The notes under the pieces: generated by a model
The model's database searches: none
What the model saw: only the letters and a program-made list of their open reading frames with translations
Told to the model about the DNA's origin: nothing
Origin: Marinobacterium rhizophilum DSM 18822
GTDB lineage: Bacteria > Pseudomonadota > Gammaproteobacteria > Pseudomonadales > Balneatricaceae
Direction of reading: 5' to 3'
Assembly (NCBI RefSeq): GCF_000378045.1
Contig: NZ_KB899113.1
Coordinates: 1 to 64,000 of the forward strand
DNA: 64,000 nt
Translations under genes and position numbers: made by a program
Shown: piece after piece, positions 39,155 through 48,360 of the stretch
How the letters are laid out: each line of letters opens with the position of its first letter
How positions within the stretch are numbered: position 1 is the first letter of the stretch

Positions 39155-39234
39155 AGACACGACAAGCTGCTCCTGGCGGGCCGGCTTGCTGTGTCTTGGT
39201 GTATTCATTAAAGCCCGCCCAGGAATATTGCCCT

Positions 39235-39795
39235 ATGGAAGCCCTGCTATCCTCTGCCTCAGCCGTCGCCATTGCCGAAATCGGCGATAAAACACAACTC
39301 CTGTCGCTTTTCCTCGCTGCGCGCTTTACGCAGCGCAACGCCATCATCGCCGGCATTCTGCTCGCGACGCTGCTCAATCATGCCCTCTCCGCCTGGCTCG
39401 GCGCCTGGATCGCCGACTGGATACCCGCCACCTGGCTGCCCATCATCATTGGCGTGAGCTTTATTGCCGTGGGCCTCTGGGTGCTGATTCCGGACAAGGA
39501 AGATGACGACGATGCCGGTGTCCTGCGTTTTGGCGCCTTCATCGCCACCTGCGTGCTGTTTTTCATCGCTGAAATCGGCGACAAAACCCAGATTGCCACC
39601 GTTATTCTTGCGGCACGCTTTGACGACGCGACTCTCTGGGTGATCGTCGGCACGACGCTGGGCATGATGCTGGCCAATGTTCCGGTGGTCTATGCAGGTG
39701 CCTGGCTGATGGAGCGCATGCCACTGGTCTGGGCCCGTCGCGGTGCCTGCATGCTGTTTGCAGGTCTGGGTATCGCAGCCATACTTGTACAGTAG
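39235..39795 (+). CDS. GDT1/UPF0016 (TMEM165-like) manganese exporter
   Basis: A 186-residue inner-membrane protein with six helices in two halves. Each half carries the family motif EIGDKTQ (AIAEIGDKTQLLSLFLAARF near residue 12 and FFIAEIGDKTQIATVILAAR near 112), whose acidic residues bind the cation. An acidic loop (DKEDDDD) joins the halves. The start at 39235 gives the family N-terminus MEALLSSASAVAIAEIGDKT. The upstream yybP-ykoY riboswitch argues for Mn2+ export when manganese is high. Confidence 0.93.
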   Translation: MEALLSSASAVAIAEIGDKTQLLSLFLAARFTQRNAIIAGILLATLLNHALSAWLGAWIADWIPATWLPIIIGVSFIAVGLWVLIPDKEDDDDAGVLRFGAFIATCVLFFIAEIGDKTQIATVILAARFDDATLWVIVGTTLGMMLANVPVVYAGAWLMERMPLVWARRGACMLFAGLGIAAILVQ

Positions 39796-39999
39796 GCGCA
39801 GCGTCCTTCCGGGCATCCGGCTCAGGTGCGAGACCCCGCGCCTGGGCAATAATTTACGTAAAAATATAAAACAAAACAAAAATAAACGATAGCAAGCCCT
39901 AAAAGACTTGTTATTTCACAAAATTTACGTAAATTAACACAACTAAGATTCATCCTGGTCTACGACTGTTGATCGGTAACCATAATAAAGGAGCCAGAG
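39796..39999. promoter_or_regulatory. pgi promoter region with twin palindromes
   Basis: A 204-base AT-rich spacer. TTTACGTAAA occurs at 39853-39862 and, extended to AATTTACGTAAATT, at 39922-39935; centre distance is 71 bases, close to seven helical turns. The repeated perfect palindrome suggests a dimeric repressor or activator for pgi. Confidence 0.6.
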
Positions 40000-41667
40000 A
40001 TGCCCAACATCTCAGATTCTGACGCTTGGCAATTTCTGAAACAGCACGCTGACGATATCCGTAACATCCACCTGCGCGACCTCTTCGCTCAGGATCAGAA
40101 CCGCTACGAGAAGTATTCGCTGCAGGTGCAGAACATTCTGCTGGATTTCTCCAAGAACCCGGTCACCGATGAAACGCTCAAGGGCCTGCTAGACCTGGCC
40201 AAGGAAGCCGGTGTTGAAAACTGGCGCGAACGCATGTTCCATGGCGACCGCATCAACTCCACCGAAAACCGTGCCGTTCTGCACACCGCACTGCGTAACC
40301 GTACCAACACCCCGGTATACCTCGACGGCAAGAATGTCATGGAAGCGGTCAACCACGAACTGGGGCGCATGAAAGCCTTCGTCGACTCGGTTCGCAAGGG
40401 CGACTGGCGTGGCTACTCCGGCAAGCGCATCACCGACGTGGTCAACATCGGTGTCGGCGGCTCTGACCTGGGCCCGCGCATGGTGACCCAGGCGCTGCGC
40501 CGCTACGCCGATGACCGCATCAAGGTCCACTTTGTATCCAACGTCGATGGTGTCGAGATCGCCAACGTGCTGCGTCCGCTCAACCCCGAGCGCGTGATGT
40601 TCGTGGTGGCGTCCAAGACTTTCACCACCAGCGAAACCATGACCAACGCCCAGACGGCCCGCAACTGGCTGATGTCCTCCGCCTTTGACGAGCGCGCAGT
40701 CGGCAGCCACTTCGTGGCCGTTTCCAGCAACCATGAGGCGGTCAAGGCCTTTGGGATCAAGCCGGAAAACACCTTCCAGATGTGGGACTGGGTCGGCGGG
40801 CGCTACTCCCTGTGGTCCGTTATCGGCCTGCCTATCGCGCTGTGCCTGGGCTTCAAGCAGTTTGAAGAACTGCTCACCGGCGCCCACGAGATGGACATTC
40901 ATTTCCGCGATTCGCCACTGGAGAAGAACGCCCCGGTACTGCTGGCACTGATCGGCCTGTGGAACAGCACCTTCCTGGGTCGACAGTCCCAGGCCATTCT
41001 GCCCTACGACTGGCCCCTGGCCCGCTTTGCCTCTTACCTGCAGCAGGCCGAGATGGAAAGTAACGGCAAGTCGGTAGACCGCAACGGCAAGCCGGTCCCC
41101 TACAGCACCGGCTCCATTATCTGGGGCTCCCTGGGTATCGACGGCCAGCACGCTTTCTACCAGTATCTGCACCAGAGCAACACCGTGGTACCGGCCGACT
41201 TTATCGGTTCCATCGAGAGCAGCACCCCGGTACGCGGCCACCATGAAAACCTGATGGCCAACTTCTTCGCCCAGACCGAAGCGCTGATGAACGGCATCAG
41301 CCCGGAAGAAGTGCGCCGGGACCTCGAAGGCAAGGGCATGACGCCCGAAGAGATCGATGCCCTGGTCCCGCACAAGGTGCATCCGGGCGATCGGCCGACC
41401 AACACCCTGCTGCTGGAGCGGCTGGATCCCCGCACCCTGGGCGCACTCATTGCACTCTACGAGCACAAGATTTTTGTGCAGGGCGTGATCTGGAACATCT
41501 GCTCCTTTGACCAGTGGGGCGTAGAGCTCGGCAAGACTCTGGCCAAGCAAATACTGCCCGAACTGACCGGCGGCCCGGTTTCAGACAAGCATGACAGCTC
41601 GACGCGCCACCTGATCGATTACTTCAACGCACAGCGTCGCCAGACAGCCAAAGATGCAGGGCTCTGA
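40000..41667 (+). CDS. pgi: glucose-6-phosphate isomerase
   Basis: A 555-residue enzyme interconverting glucose-6-phosphate and fructose-6-phosphate. Signature 1 is GVGGSDLGPRMV near 147-158 and DGVEIANVLRPLNPERVMFV; active-site segments SKTFTTSETMTNA and GGRYSLWSVIGLPIAL follow, and KHDSSTRHLI closes the chain. Length is normal for the bacterial/eukaryotic type. AAAGGAGCCAGAG precedes the ATG. It is followed by mgsA 40 bases later in the same direction. Confidence 0.97.
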   Translation: MPNISDSDAWQFLKQHADDIRNIHLRDLFAQDQNRYEKYSLQVQNILLDFSKNPVTDETLKGLLDLAKEAGVENWRERMFHGDRINSTENRAVLHTALRNRTNTPVYLDGKNVMEAVNHELGRMKAFVDSVRKGDWRGYSGKRITDVVNIGVGGSDLGPRMVTQALRRYADDRIKVHFVSNVDGVEIANVLRPLNPERVMFVVASKTFTTSETMTNAQTARNWLMSSAFDERAVGSHFVAVSSNHEAVKAFGIKPENTFQMWDWVGGRYSLWSVIGLPIALCLGFKQFEELLTGAHEMDIHFRDSPLEKNAPVLLALIGLWNSTFLGRQSQAILPYDWPLARFASYLQQAEMESNGKSVDRNGKPVPYSTGSIIWGSLGIDGQHAFYQYLHQSNTVVPADFIGSIESSTPVRGHHENLMANFFAQTEALMNGISPEEVRRDLEGKGMTPEEIDALVPHKVHPGDRPTNTLLLERLDPRTLGALIALYEHKIFVQGVIWNICSFDQWGVELGKTLAKQILPELTGGPVSDKHDSSTRHLIDYFNAQRRQTAKDAGL

Positions 41668-41707
41668 GGCTTCGCCTCAGCCCGTGTCACGCTCGCAAGG
41701 AGATCCG

Positions 41708-42166
41708 ATGCAGCACAAAGTGATTCAGATGCCGGCCGACAAGCGCATCGCGCTGATTGCCCATGACAACATGAAGCAGGAGCTGATTGACTGGTCGCGG
41801 CAGAATCTGGCGCAACTGAGCCGGCACAAGCTTTACGCCACCGGTACGACGGGACACTTGCTGGAACGGGAGCTGCAGCTGCCGCTCAACAAGCTGATCA
41901 GCGGCCCACTGGGCGGCGATCAGCAAATCGGCGCCATGCTGGTGGATCAGCAGATCGACATGGTGATCTTCTTCTGGGACCCGTTCGAGCCCATGCCCCA
42001 TGACCCGGATGTCAAGGCATTGCTGCGTATCGCCGCGGTGTGGAACGTCCCCGTGGCCTGCAATCGCAGCACGGCGGACTTTGTCATCGGCTCCGCGCTG
42101 ATGAACCAGAGCCACGACTACCGGGTGCCAGACTACAACGCTTACATCCAGCAACGTACGAGCTGA
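41708..42166 (+). CDS. mgsA: methylglyoxal synthase
   Basis: A 152-residue enzyme that converts dihydroxyacetone phosphate to methylglyoxal and phosphate, a relief valve for triose-phosphate. The catalytic Asp and Gly-rich phosphate loop are seen in RIALIAHDNMKQEL and YATGTTGHLLER, and SGPLGGDQQIGAMLVD and FFWDPFEPMPHDPDVKALLR are diagnostic. AAGGAG lies 7 bases before the ATG at 41708. It shares an operon with pgi, 40 bases upstream, linking it to sugar-phosphate flux. Confidence 0.96.
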   Translation: MQHKVIQMPADKRIALIAHDNMKQELIDWSRQNLAQLSRHKLYATGTTGHLLERELQLPLNKLISGPLGGDQQIGAMLVDQQIDMVIFFWDPFEPMPHDPDVKALLRIAAVWNVPVACNRSTADFVIGSALMNQSHDYRVPDYNAYIQQRTS

Positions 42167-42170
42167 CCCT

Positions 42171-42195
42171 GTCGGCAGCCCTCAGGGCTGCCGAC
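42171..42195. terminator. hairpin between convergent mgsA and MFS genes
   Basis: GTCGGCAGCCCT / AGGGCTGCCGAC with a one-base centre, lying just after mgsA and overlapping the last codons of the MFS gene. A short bidirectional terminator is likely although no long T-run follows. Confidence 0.6.
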
Positions 42196-43441
42196 GATCT
42201 TCTGCTTCCTGCTCGCTTTCCTCCTGCACCGCACGATACAACTCATCCGAGCTGTACTGCGATCCCGGCTGCGGCACAAAGGGGGGTTTGCTTTGCGCTG
42301 CTCCCCGGCGTGTACTGTGGTAGAGGCTGAAAAGCGCCAGCAGCAACGCGATCGCACCATTAAACACGAACAGCCCCGACGGCCCCAGCGCTGACATGAA
42401 GGTACCGCTGAGCAGAGGCCCGACAATCGCACCGATACCAAATCCCGCCAGCAAGGCACCGGCAGTCTGCATGCGCCGCCCCGGATCGCCCCAGTCATTG
42501 GCGTGGGCGCCTGCCAGCGAATACAGTGTAAAGGCCAGACAGCCATAGCTGAAACTGCCCAGCAGCAGCCACTTTACGTCCACTTCCCGCATCACCAGCC
42601 AGGCCAGCGCCCCACAGCACAGCGTGGTGCCGATGGAAGCCATGGCAATGACCTTGCGTCGCTCGATGCGATCCGACAGACGCCCCAGCGGTATCTGCAG
42701 CACCAGACCACCCAGAATGCCAAAGGCCAGAAAGAGCGCTATCTGATCCGCCGTGAGCCCGGCATCCTGCGCCGACAGCGGCCCCATGGTATAGAAAGAT
42801 GCATTGATCAGCCCCGCCGCCATAGCGCCAAAAAAGCCCACCGGCGATGTCTTGAGTACCGGTGAAATGCGCAATGGCCCGGGCGGCTCCGGCAACGGTG
42901 CGGCGGTACGGGTCAGCAGCACCGGAATCAGCGAGGCCGAAAAAGTAATCGACGCCAGCAGAAAGAGCCGGTATCCCCCCGGATCATCCAGCATCAGCAG
43001 CAACTGCGCAGAGCCCGCCCCCAGGTAATTGACGATCATGTAAATCGACAGCACCGCGCCGCGGTTATGGTCTTCCGCCCTGGCGTTAAGCCAACTCTCA
43101 GTCACCACAATCAGCCCCGCCATGCTGAAACCGGCGATCAGTCGCAGCACAAACCAGAGTGTCGGCGAGACCACCAGCATATGCACCAGCGGTGTAATGG
43201 AAATCAGCGAGGCAAAGACGCCAAAGGCACGGATGTGACCTACCTGGTTGACCACTCCAGCACCGTACCGGGCGCCCAGGAAGAGGCCGATGAAGTAACT
43301 GCCCATAACCAGACCGATCAGCTCGGTGGGAAAGCCCTCCAGCCGTGTGCGCAGACTGAGCAAGGTGGTAAACATGCCGTTAGCCAGTAACAGCAATCCA
43401 TAACTGGCCAGCAGTGCGGTCAGTTGCCGAATAGGACCCAT
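42182..43441 (-). CDS. MFS transporter, YcaD-like
   Basis: A 419-residue carrier of 12 membrane helices. The first helix (LTALLASYGLLLLANGMFTT) and the loop LGARYGAGVVNQVGHIRAFG carry the MFS motif A variant GARYG..., and TESWLNARAEDHNRGAVLSI is characteristic of the YcaD/UMF1-like branch. GLLSDRIERRK-like signature appears as PLGRLSDRIERRKVIAMASI in the second half. The C-terminal tail is charged and unstructured (QEESEQEAEDRRQP). The substrate is unknown. It is convergent with mgsA. Confidence 0.88.
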   Translation of the reverse strand: MGPIRQLTALLASYGLLLLANGMFTTLLSLRTRLEGFPTELIGLVMGSYFIGLFLGARYGAGVVNQVGHIRAFGVFASLISITPLVHMLVVSPTLWFVLRLIAGFSMAGLIVVTESWLNARAEDHNRGAVLSIYMIVNYLGAGSAQLLLMLDDPGGYRLFLLASITFSASLIPVLLTRTAAPLPEPPGPLRISPVLKTSPVGFFGAMAAGLINASFYTMGPLSAQDAGLTADQIALFLAFGILGGLVLQIPLGRLSDRIERRKVIAMASIGTTLCCGALAWLVMREVDVKWLLLGSFSYGCLAFTLYSLAGAHANDWGDPGRRMQTAGALLAGFGIGAIVGPLLSGTFMSALGPSGLFVFNGAIALLLALFSLYHSTRRGAAQSKPPFVPQPGSQYSSDELYRAVQEESEQEAEDRRQP

Positions 43442-43621
43442 CGATCAGTCATCCCTGGTCATCGTTGGAAGGCGCAGCACCAAAGCGGTGCGTTGCTATC
43501 TTCGCCCGTTCGGCACAAAGTCGCCAGAGAGATCCTTCATTAAAAACCGCAAGGCGCCACCTGAACCAGGAGCGACCCTGATCATTGGCCGTTAACTTCC
43601 AGAAAAAAACGCGCACAAACG

Positions 43622-43650
43622 AAAAGCCCGGGCAGCAATGCCCGGGCGTT
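43622..43650 (-). terminator. intrinsic terminator of the NhaC-type gene
   Basis: AAAAGCCCGGGCA / TGCCCGGGC with a GCAA-type loop, about 30 bases past the stop of the minus-strand gene; on that strand it is followed by four T residues. Confidence 0.8.
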
Positions 43651-43679
43651 AAATGGATAAATACCGCGTTAAACCCCGC

Positions 43680-45164
43680 TCAGAGCATGATGCCCAGCGC
43701 CAGGAAGCCAAACGCCGAGATCACGCCACCCAGCAATGCATAGGGCAGCTGGGTGATGGCGTGGCTCATGGGGCTGATACCGCACGCCTTGGCCGACAGT
43801 ACCGTGGAGTCACCGTAAAAGCAGGCATGGGAACCAAAGGCAGACGCCGAGATCATCGCGCCAACCACCAGTGGTATATCGGCGTTGACCGCCAGTGCCA
43901 GCGGCAGGATGATCGGCATGCCCACCACGAAGATGCCCCAGAAAGACGCCGTGGCAAAGGCCAGCGCCGCCATCACCACGAAGGCCACCATGGGCAGCAT
44001 TTCCGACGTCATGAAGCTCGTGGTCGCATTGATCACGTATTCGGTGGTGCCCAGGGCATCGTTGACTTCGGCCAGCATGAAACCGCAGAACAGCGTGCCC
44101 AGTGGCATGATCATGCCAACAAAGCCCTTGAGGATACCGTCGAACATCTGCCCGACACTCAGCAGGCGCTGCACGCCAAAGAATGCCAGGGTCACGAAGA
44201 TCGACGCCATGGCGCCGGACATGATGTCGATGTCGAAATACCAGGTGAAGAAGATCAGCGAGGCGATGGGCACGAAGAAATTCAGCGTGTGGGATTTTTC
44301 TACCCCGGCCTCCAGTTCAACGTTGTGCGCACTGTCGGCGTCGCTTACCACCGCGCCGGTACTTTCAGCGCGCTGCTCCGCCGCCTTCATCCTGCCCAGC
44401 AGTGGCAGCTTGCCACTGATCGCCAGCATCACCACTGCCAGGCAGACCCAGGCATAGAGCATGTAGGGAATGGAGCTGATAAAGAGGTCGATGCCGGCGC
44501 CCTTTTCGGCCACCTTGTTGTCTTCCAGCAGGCCGGAAAAGAACACAGCCCAGGTGGAGAACGGCAGGATAATACACACCGGTGCCGCCGTGGAATCCAC
44601 CACGTAGGCGAGGAATTCCCGCGAGGTTTTGACCCTGTCGGTGGCCTTGCGCATTGATGACCCGATGGTCAGCGCATTGAGATAGTCATCGATAAAGATC
44701 ACCAGGCCCAGGGCCATGGTAGAGAACAGCGTGCCCTTTTTCGTGTGCACCCTGGTGGTCAGCCAGCGGCCGAAGGCTTCGGCGCCGCCGCCCATGGTCA
44801 CCAGGGCAATCATGCTGCCCATCAGGCCGCAGGCAATAAAGATCCAGGCCACCGTCTCGTTCATGAACACATCGAGAAAGGTGCCCCCCAGCGCCGGGAT
44901 AAAGTCCGCCACCGAGTTGGTCATGACCAGCCCCACCAGTACGCCAATAAACAGCGATTCAATCGTGCGCTTGGTGTAGAGCGCGGTGGCGATCACCACG
45001 CCGGTCGGCAGCAGGCTTAGCATGCCAAAATTGGCATCGACGCCGTAGGTCTGAAAGCAGTACAGCGCAAAGCCGATCACGGCGAGCGCAGCAGCGCCCA
45101 CGACAAAGGAGTGATTCGATCGCGAAGCGCTCGGGTTCATAGTCGCGTCAGTTGAAGTCGTCAT
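43680..45164 (-). CDS. NhaC-family antiporter-like carrier
   Basis: A 494-residue inner-membrane protein of 11-12 helices in the NhaC family. LVIFIDDYLNALTIGSSMRK contains the DD pair and NALTIG of the NhaC core, and ASFWGIFVVGMPIILPLALA plus SASAFGSHACFYGDSTVLSA with the GDSTVLSA block also match. NhaC proteins are annotated as Na+/H+ antiporters, but close relatives exchange organic substrates. Here it sits 133 bases downstream of agmatine deiminase on the same strand, so agmatine/putrescine-type uptake or exchange is possible (inference). It ends in a clear terminator. Confidence 0.88.
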   Translation of the reverse strand: MTTSTDATMNPSASRSNHSFVVGAAALAVIGFALYCFQTYGVDANFGMLSLLPTGVVIATALYTKRTIESLFIGVLVGLVMTNSVADFIPALGGTFLDVFMNETVAWIFIACGLMGSMIALVTMGGGAEAFGRWLTTRVHTKKGTLFSTMALGLVIFIDDYLNALTIGSSMRKATDRVKTSREFLAYVVDSTAAPVCIILPFSTWAVFFSGLLEDNKVAEKGAGIDLFISSIPYMLYAWVCLAVVMLAISGKLPLLGRMKAAEQRAESTGAVVSDADSAHNVELEAGVEKSHTLNFFVPIASLIFFTWYFDIDIMSGAMASIFVTLAFFGVQRLLSVGQMFDGILKGFVGMIMPLGTLFCGFMLAEVNDALGTTEYVINATTSFMTSEMLPMVAFVVMAALAFATASFWGIFVVGMPIILPLALAVNADIPLVVGAMISASAFGSHACFYGDSTVLSAKACGISPMSHAITQLPYALLGGVISAFGFLALGIML

Positions 45165-45297
45165 CTGTGTCCCTCGTTATACTTGTTTTTCGCCGCAACG
45201 GGAACGCGACGCCAGACCCCGGCATCGGGAGTCTCCCCCGGGATCTGCTGCCGACTTATTGCAACGATGGAAAAATTTACAGCCTGTCAGGCCTGCT

Positions 45298-46395
45298 TCA
45301 GGCCCTTGGTTGCTGCTGCGTGATGCAGTGGATATTGCCGCCGCCCAGCAGAATTTCCCGCGCATCGATGCCAATGACTTCCCGCTCGGGGAACAGCCCC
45401 TGCAGGATTTCACGGGCCTGGCCATCCCGGGCCGGATCCAGCAGCGGGAACACCACCACCGAATTGCCGATATAGAAATTGATATAGGACCCGGCCATGC
45501 GCTCGCCCTCGGTGCGCGGATGGCTGTCGGCGCACAGGTCGACGCCCACAGCTTCGTCGGCGCTCATGTACAGCGGCCCCGGCTGCGGCAGCTTGTGCAC
45601 TTCGAGTCTGCGACCCTTGGCATCAGTGGCCTGACTCAGCACTTCCAGCGCGGCACGGGAAATCTCATACTGCGGATCGGCGGGGTCGTCGCACCAGTGC
45701 AGTGCCACCACGCCAGGCCTGACGAAGCAGGCAATATTGTCGACATGGCCGTTGGTTTCGTCGTTGAAGGTGCCCCGATCCAGCCAGATCACCTTCGAGA
45801 CATTAAGGTAGTCGCCCAGCTGCGCCTCAATCTGTTCACGGCTGAGGTGCGGATTGCGGTTCGCGTTCAGCAGGCATTCCTCGGTGGTCAGCAGGGTGCC
45901 CTCACCATCCACATGGATGGCGCCGCCTTCCAGCACAAACGGTGCCCGAAAGCGCCGGTCGCCATTGATTTCGCACACCTTGCGGGCAACCCGATCGTCC
46001 TTGTCCCAGGGGAAATAAAGGCCGCCATTCAGGCCGCCCCAGGCATTGAACTGCCAGTCGATACCGGCCCGCTCGCCGGCATCATTGATGACGAAACTCG
46101 GCCCCATGTCGCGCATCCAGGCGTCGTTGGAACTGATTTCAATCACCCTCACCTCGGGCGCCAGCATGGCCCTGGCGTTTTCGTACTGGCCATCATTTAC
46201 CCCCACAAACACCGTTTCACTGCGGGCAATGGCCTGGGCCACGGCCGCGAAAGCCCGTTGCGCGGGTTTGGCACCCAGGCGCCAGACATCACCGCGCTGG
46301 GGCCAGAGCATCCAGCAGGCATCATGGGGCTCAAACTCGCCCGGCATTCGGAACCCCAGTGCTTTGGGGCTGAGGTTTTCGTTCGTGTCACTCAT
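45298..46395 (-). CDS. aguA: agmatine deiminase
   Basis: A 365-residue guanidino-group hydrolase converting agmatine to N-carbamoylputrescine and ammonia. The catalytic cysteine is in the C-terminal [17 protein letters not shown]-type active residues are visible in [14 protein letters not shown] and [13 protein letters not shown], and [20 protein letters not shown] is a family block. I start at the ATG at 46395 ([10 protein letters not shown]), after CAGGT; a TTG three codons earlier is less likely. Length is near the 365-370 norm. Its product needs a second amidase to give putrescine, for which see the M20 gene at 52837. Confidence 0.95.
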   Translation of the reverse strand: MSDTNENLSPKALGFRMPGEFEPHDACWMLWPQRGDVWRLGAKPAQRAFAAVAQAIARSETVFVGVNDGQYENARAMLAPEVRVIEISSNDAWMRDMGPSFVINDAGERAGIDWQFNAWGGLNGGLYFPWDKDDRVARKVCEINGDRRFRAPFVLEGGAIHVDGEGTLLTTEECLLNANRNPHLSREQIEAQLGDYLNVSKVIWLDRGTFNDETNGHVDNIACFVRPGVVALHWCDDPADPQYEISRAALEVLSQATDAKGRRLEVHKLPQPGPLYMSADEAVGVDLCADSHPRTEGERMAGSYINFYIGNSVVVFPLLDPARDGQAREILQGLFPEREVIGIDAREILLGGGNIHCITQQQPRA

Positions 46396-46700
46396 CGCAG
46401 GCAACCTGTTTTCTTTGACTATAGATATAGGAGCCTTTCGGACTTAACACTGATCTACTGTGAAAAAGCCGATTTTGGCCATTTATTGACCTCTTTTTTA
46501 CTCGTCGCAGGCTCCTCGGTCTGCGACCCCGCTAAAGCGGTTCTTTCCACTTCGTTCCAAGTGTTAAATAGAACCACTATTCGCCGCAAAAGAACTCAAA
46601 AGCTGACTCAAAACGGACTTTCCCTCGCTACGATCGGCTAAGCCCGACAGGCTCCGGCAAGCCGGGCGAACACGCGCCCAGCCGGCAAAGGACCAGGCTC
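46396..46700. other. intergenic region between aguA and the aminotransferase
   Basis: About 305 bases. GTCGCAG/CTGCGAC arms at about 46503-46528 and CCGCTAAAGCGG next to them, plus a CCCGACAGGCTCCGGCAAGCC-type inverted repeat near 46640-46665, form several stems. They could end the aminotransferase transcript. No gene is seen. Confidence 0.45.
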
Positions 46701-48092
46701 TCACGCCTGGTAATGGCCGTCGTCGATCAGTGACTCGAGGGTAGCCAGAATGCTCTGACGCAAAATGCCCACCACAAGATCCACCGTCTCACGATTCCAG
46801 ATCAGCGGCGGCGACAACACGTTCAGGTGCGCAATGGGGCGTACGATCAGGCCGCGCTTCTGACATTGTTCGGCGATGCGCTTGCCGACATTGGCTTCCA
46901 TCGGCAACAGGGCCTTGGTGTTCTTGTCGGCGACACTTTCAATGCACATCATGAAATGGCTGCCGCGCACATCGCCCACGATGGGCAGGTCCAGCAGTGT
47001 TTTCAGCTGTGCTTCAAGGTAAGGCCCTACGTCCTGCACATTGGCGCAGATGTTCTCGCGCTCCATGATCTCGATGTTTTTCAGCGCCGCGGCACAGGCC
47101 ACCGGGTGCCCGGAATAGGTAAACCCGGTACTGAACACGGCACCGTCGCGCTGCGGCTTGCTGATCACGGCGTATATCTCATCGCTTAGCAGGGTTGCGC
47201 CCAGCGGAATATAGCCGGAGGTGAGACCCTTGGCGCAATTGATAATGTCCGGCTGAATACCGAATACCGCTTCGGAGGCGAAAAAGTGGCCCAAACGCCC
47301 AAATGCAGTCACCACCTCATCGGAGATGTAGAGCATTCCGTATTTCTTGCAGACATCATAGATGCGACGGTGATACCCCTCGGGAGCCACCAGCACGCCA
47401 CCGGCGCCCATGATCGGCTCGGCAATAAAGGCTGCAACCTTCTCTTTCCCCCCCAGCGCCTTGATGCTGCTCTCAAAGTCCTCCACCAGGTAGTCGCAGT
47501 ATTCGGCTTCGGACATGCCGGCCGGACGACGGTAGCAGTTGGCCTCCTTGACGTGATGCACGAATTGGTCGGTGGTATCAAAGCCCCAGTTGTTGCTTTC
47601 GATGCCGGTCAACGTTGCGGACACATAGGTGGTGCCGTGGTAACCGTTATTGCGCGAGATAATGATTTTCTTGTCTGTCTGGCCCAGCTGGTTGAAATAG
47701 TAATGCACGATACGAATGGTTGTATCGTTCGCCACCGAGCCACCGCAGCTGTAAAAGACATGGTTCAGATTCGAGGGCGCCAGCTCTGCAAGCTTGGTGG
47801 ACAACTCGATTGCCGGCACATTGGACAGGTTATTAAAGGGCGAATAATACGCCATGCGCTCCGCCTGCTCGGCCATCACCTGGCCCATTTCGCGGCGACC
47901 ATGGCCGATATTTACGCACCAAAGCCCGGCAATGCCGTCGAGGTATTTATTACCCTTTCCATCGAAAACATATTCGCCGTGACTTTCGGTGATAATATCG
48001 CAGCCTTCTTTGTCGAAAACCGAGAAGTCGGTAAACGGGTGGATAAAGTGTGCCTTATCCTGTTCCCACAATTTATTAATGTCATGTGCCAT
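46701..48092 (-). CDS. class III aminotransferase, putrescine/polyamine-pyruvate type
   Basis: A 463-residue PLP enzyme that should transaminate putrescine or a related omega-amine with pyruvate to an aminoaldehyde. The PLP lysine is in IINCAKGLTSGYIPLGATLL. GLWCVNIGHGR, YFNQLGQTDKKIIISRNNGY, and ISDEVVTAFGRLGHFFASE are the SpuC-like marks. Length fits. The ATG at 48092 is in a 268-base divergent spacer with the LuxR gene that holds a TATACCC-N5-GGGATAG palindrome. With the aldehyde dehydrogenase at 50580 it would give a two-step amine-to-acid pathway. Confidence 0.93.
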   Translation of the reverse strand: MAHDINKLWEQDKAHFIHPFTDFSVFDKEGCDIITESHGEYVFDGKGNKYLDGIAGLWCVNIGHGRREMGQVMAEQAERMAYYSPFNNLSNVPAIELSTKLAELAPSNLNHVFYSCGGSVANDTTIRIVHYYFNQLGQTDKKIIISRNNGYHGTTYVSATLTGIESNNWGFDTTDQFVHHVKEANCYRRPAGMSEAEYCDYLVEDFESSIKALGGKEKVAAFIAEPIMGAGGVLVAPEGYHRRIYDVCKKYGMLYISDEVVTAFGRLGHFFASEAVFGIQPDIINCAKGLTSGYIPLGATLLSDEIYAVISKPQRDGAVFSTGFTYSGHPVACAAALKNIEIMERENICANVQDVGPYLEAQLKTLLDLPIVGDVRGSHFMMCIESVADKNTKALLPMEANVGKRIAEQCQKRGLIVRPIAHLNVLSPPLIWNRETVDLVVGILRQSILATLESLIDDGHYQA

Positions 48093-48199
48093 GCGAATTG
48101 CCTCGCGGTATTCTGCGTTGTTATAGGGTTAGCCCGAATGGCGCTGCCGCCATCGATTCGATCCATTTCCATAAAGTACTATCAGCGCTAAAACACCAT

Positions 48200-48219
48200 C
48201 TATACCCCCGAGGGGATAG
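48200..48219. promoter_or_regulatory. LuxR-type box, site 1
   Basis: CTATACCCCCGAGGGGATAG: inverted CTAT-CCCC arms around CGA. It lies in the divergent spacer, 108 bases before the aminotransferase start and 142 before the luxR-type start. The CTATNCCC-N5-GGGNATA pattern recurs at 52156, 52411 and 52714. Confidence 0.7.
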
Positions 48220-48360
48220 CCGTGGCCATTTTCGGTAAAATGATCGCCACAACGGGCAATAACCTAATGACTTTCAAATGCTTAAGCCTGACCCAAAAAT
48301 CACATCCTGTGCTACAGTTGGCACTAATAACCCATTAATCACGACTCTGGCTTACGCAGA

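Noticed and set aside
38870-39208. Minus-strand 112-codon frame over the riboswitch
   Set aside because: It is explained by the structured RNA on the other strand and has no ribosome site.
43653-44657. 334-codon frame antisense to the NhaC-type gene
   Set aside because: His/Gln/Arg-rich composition typical of a shadow frame, and it overlaps a terminator at its start.
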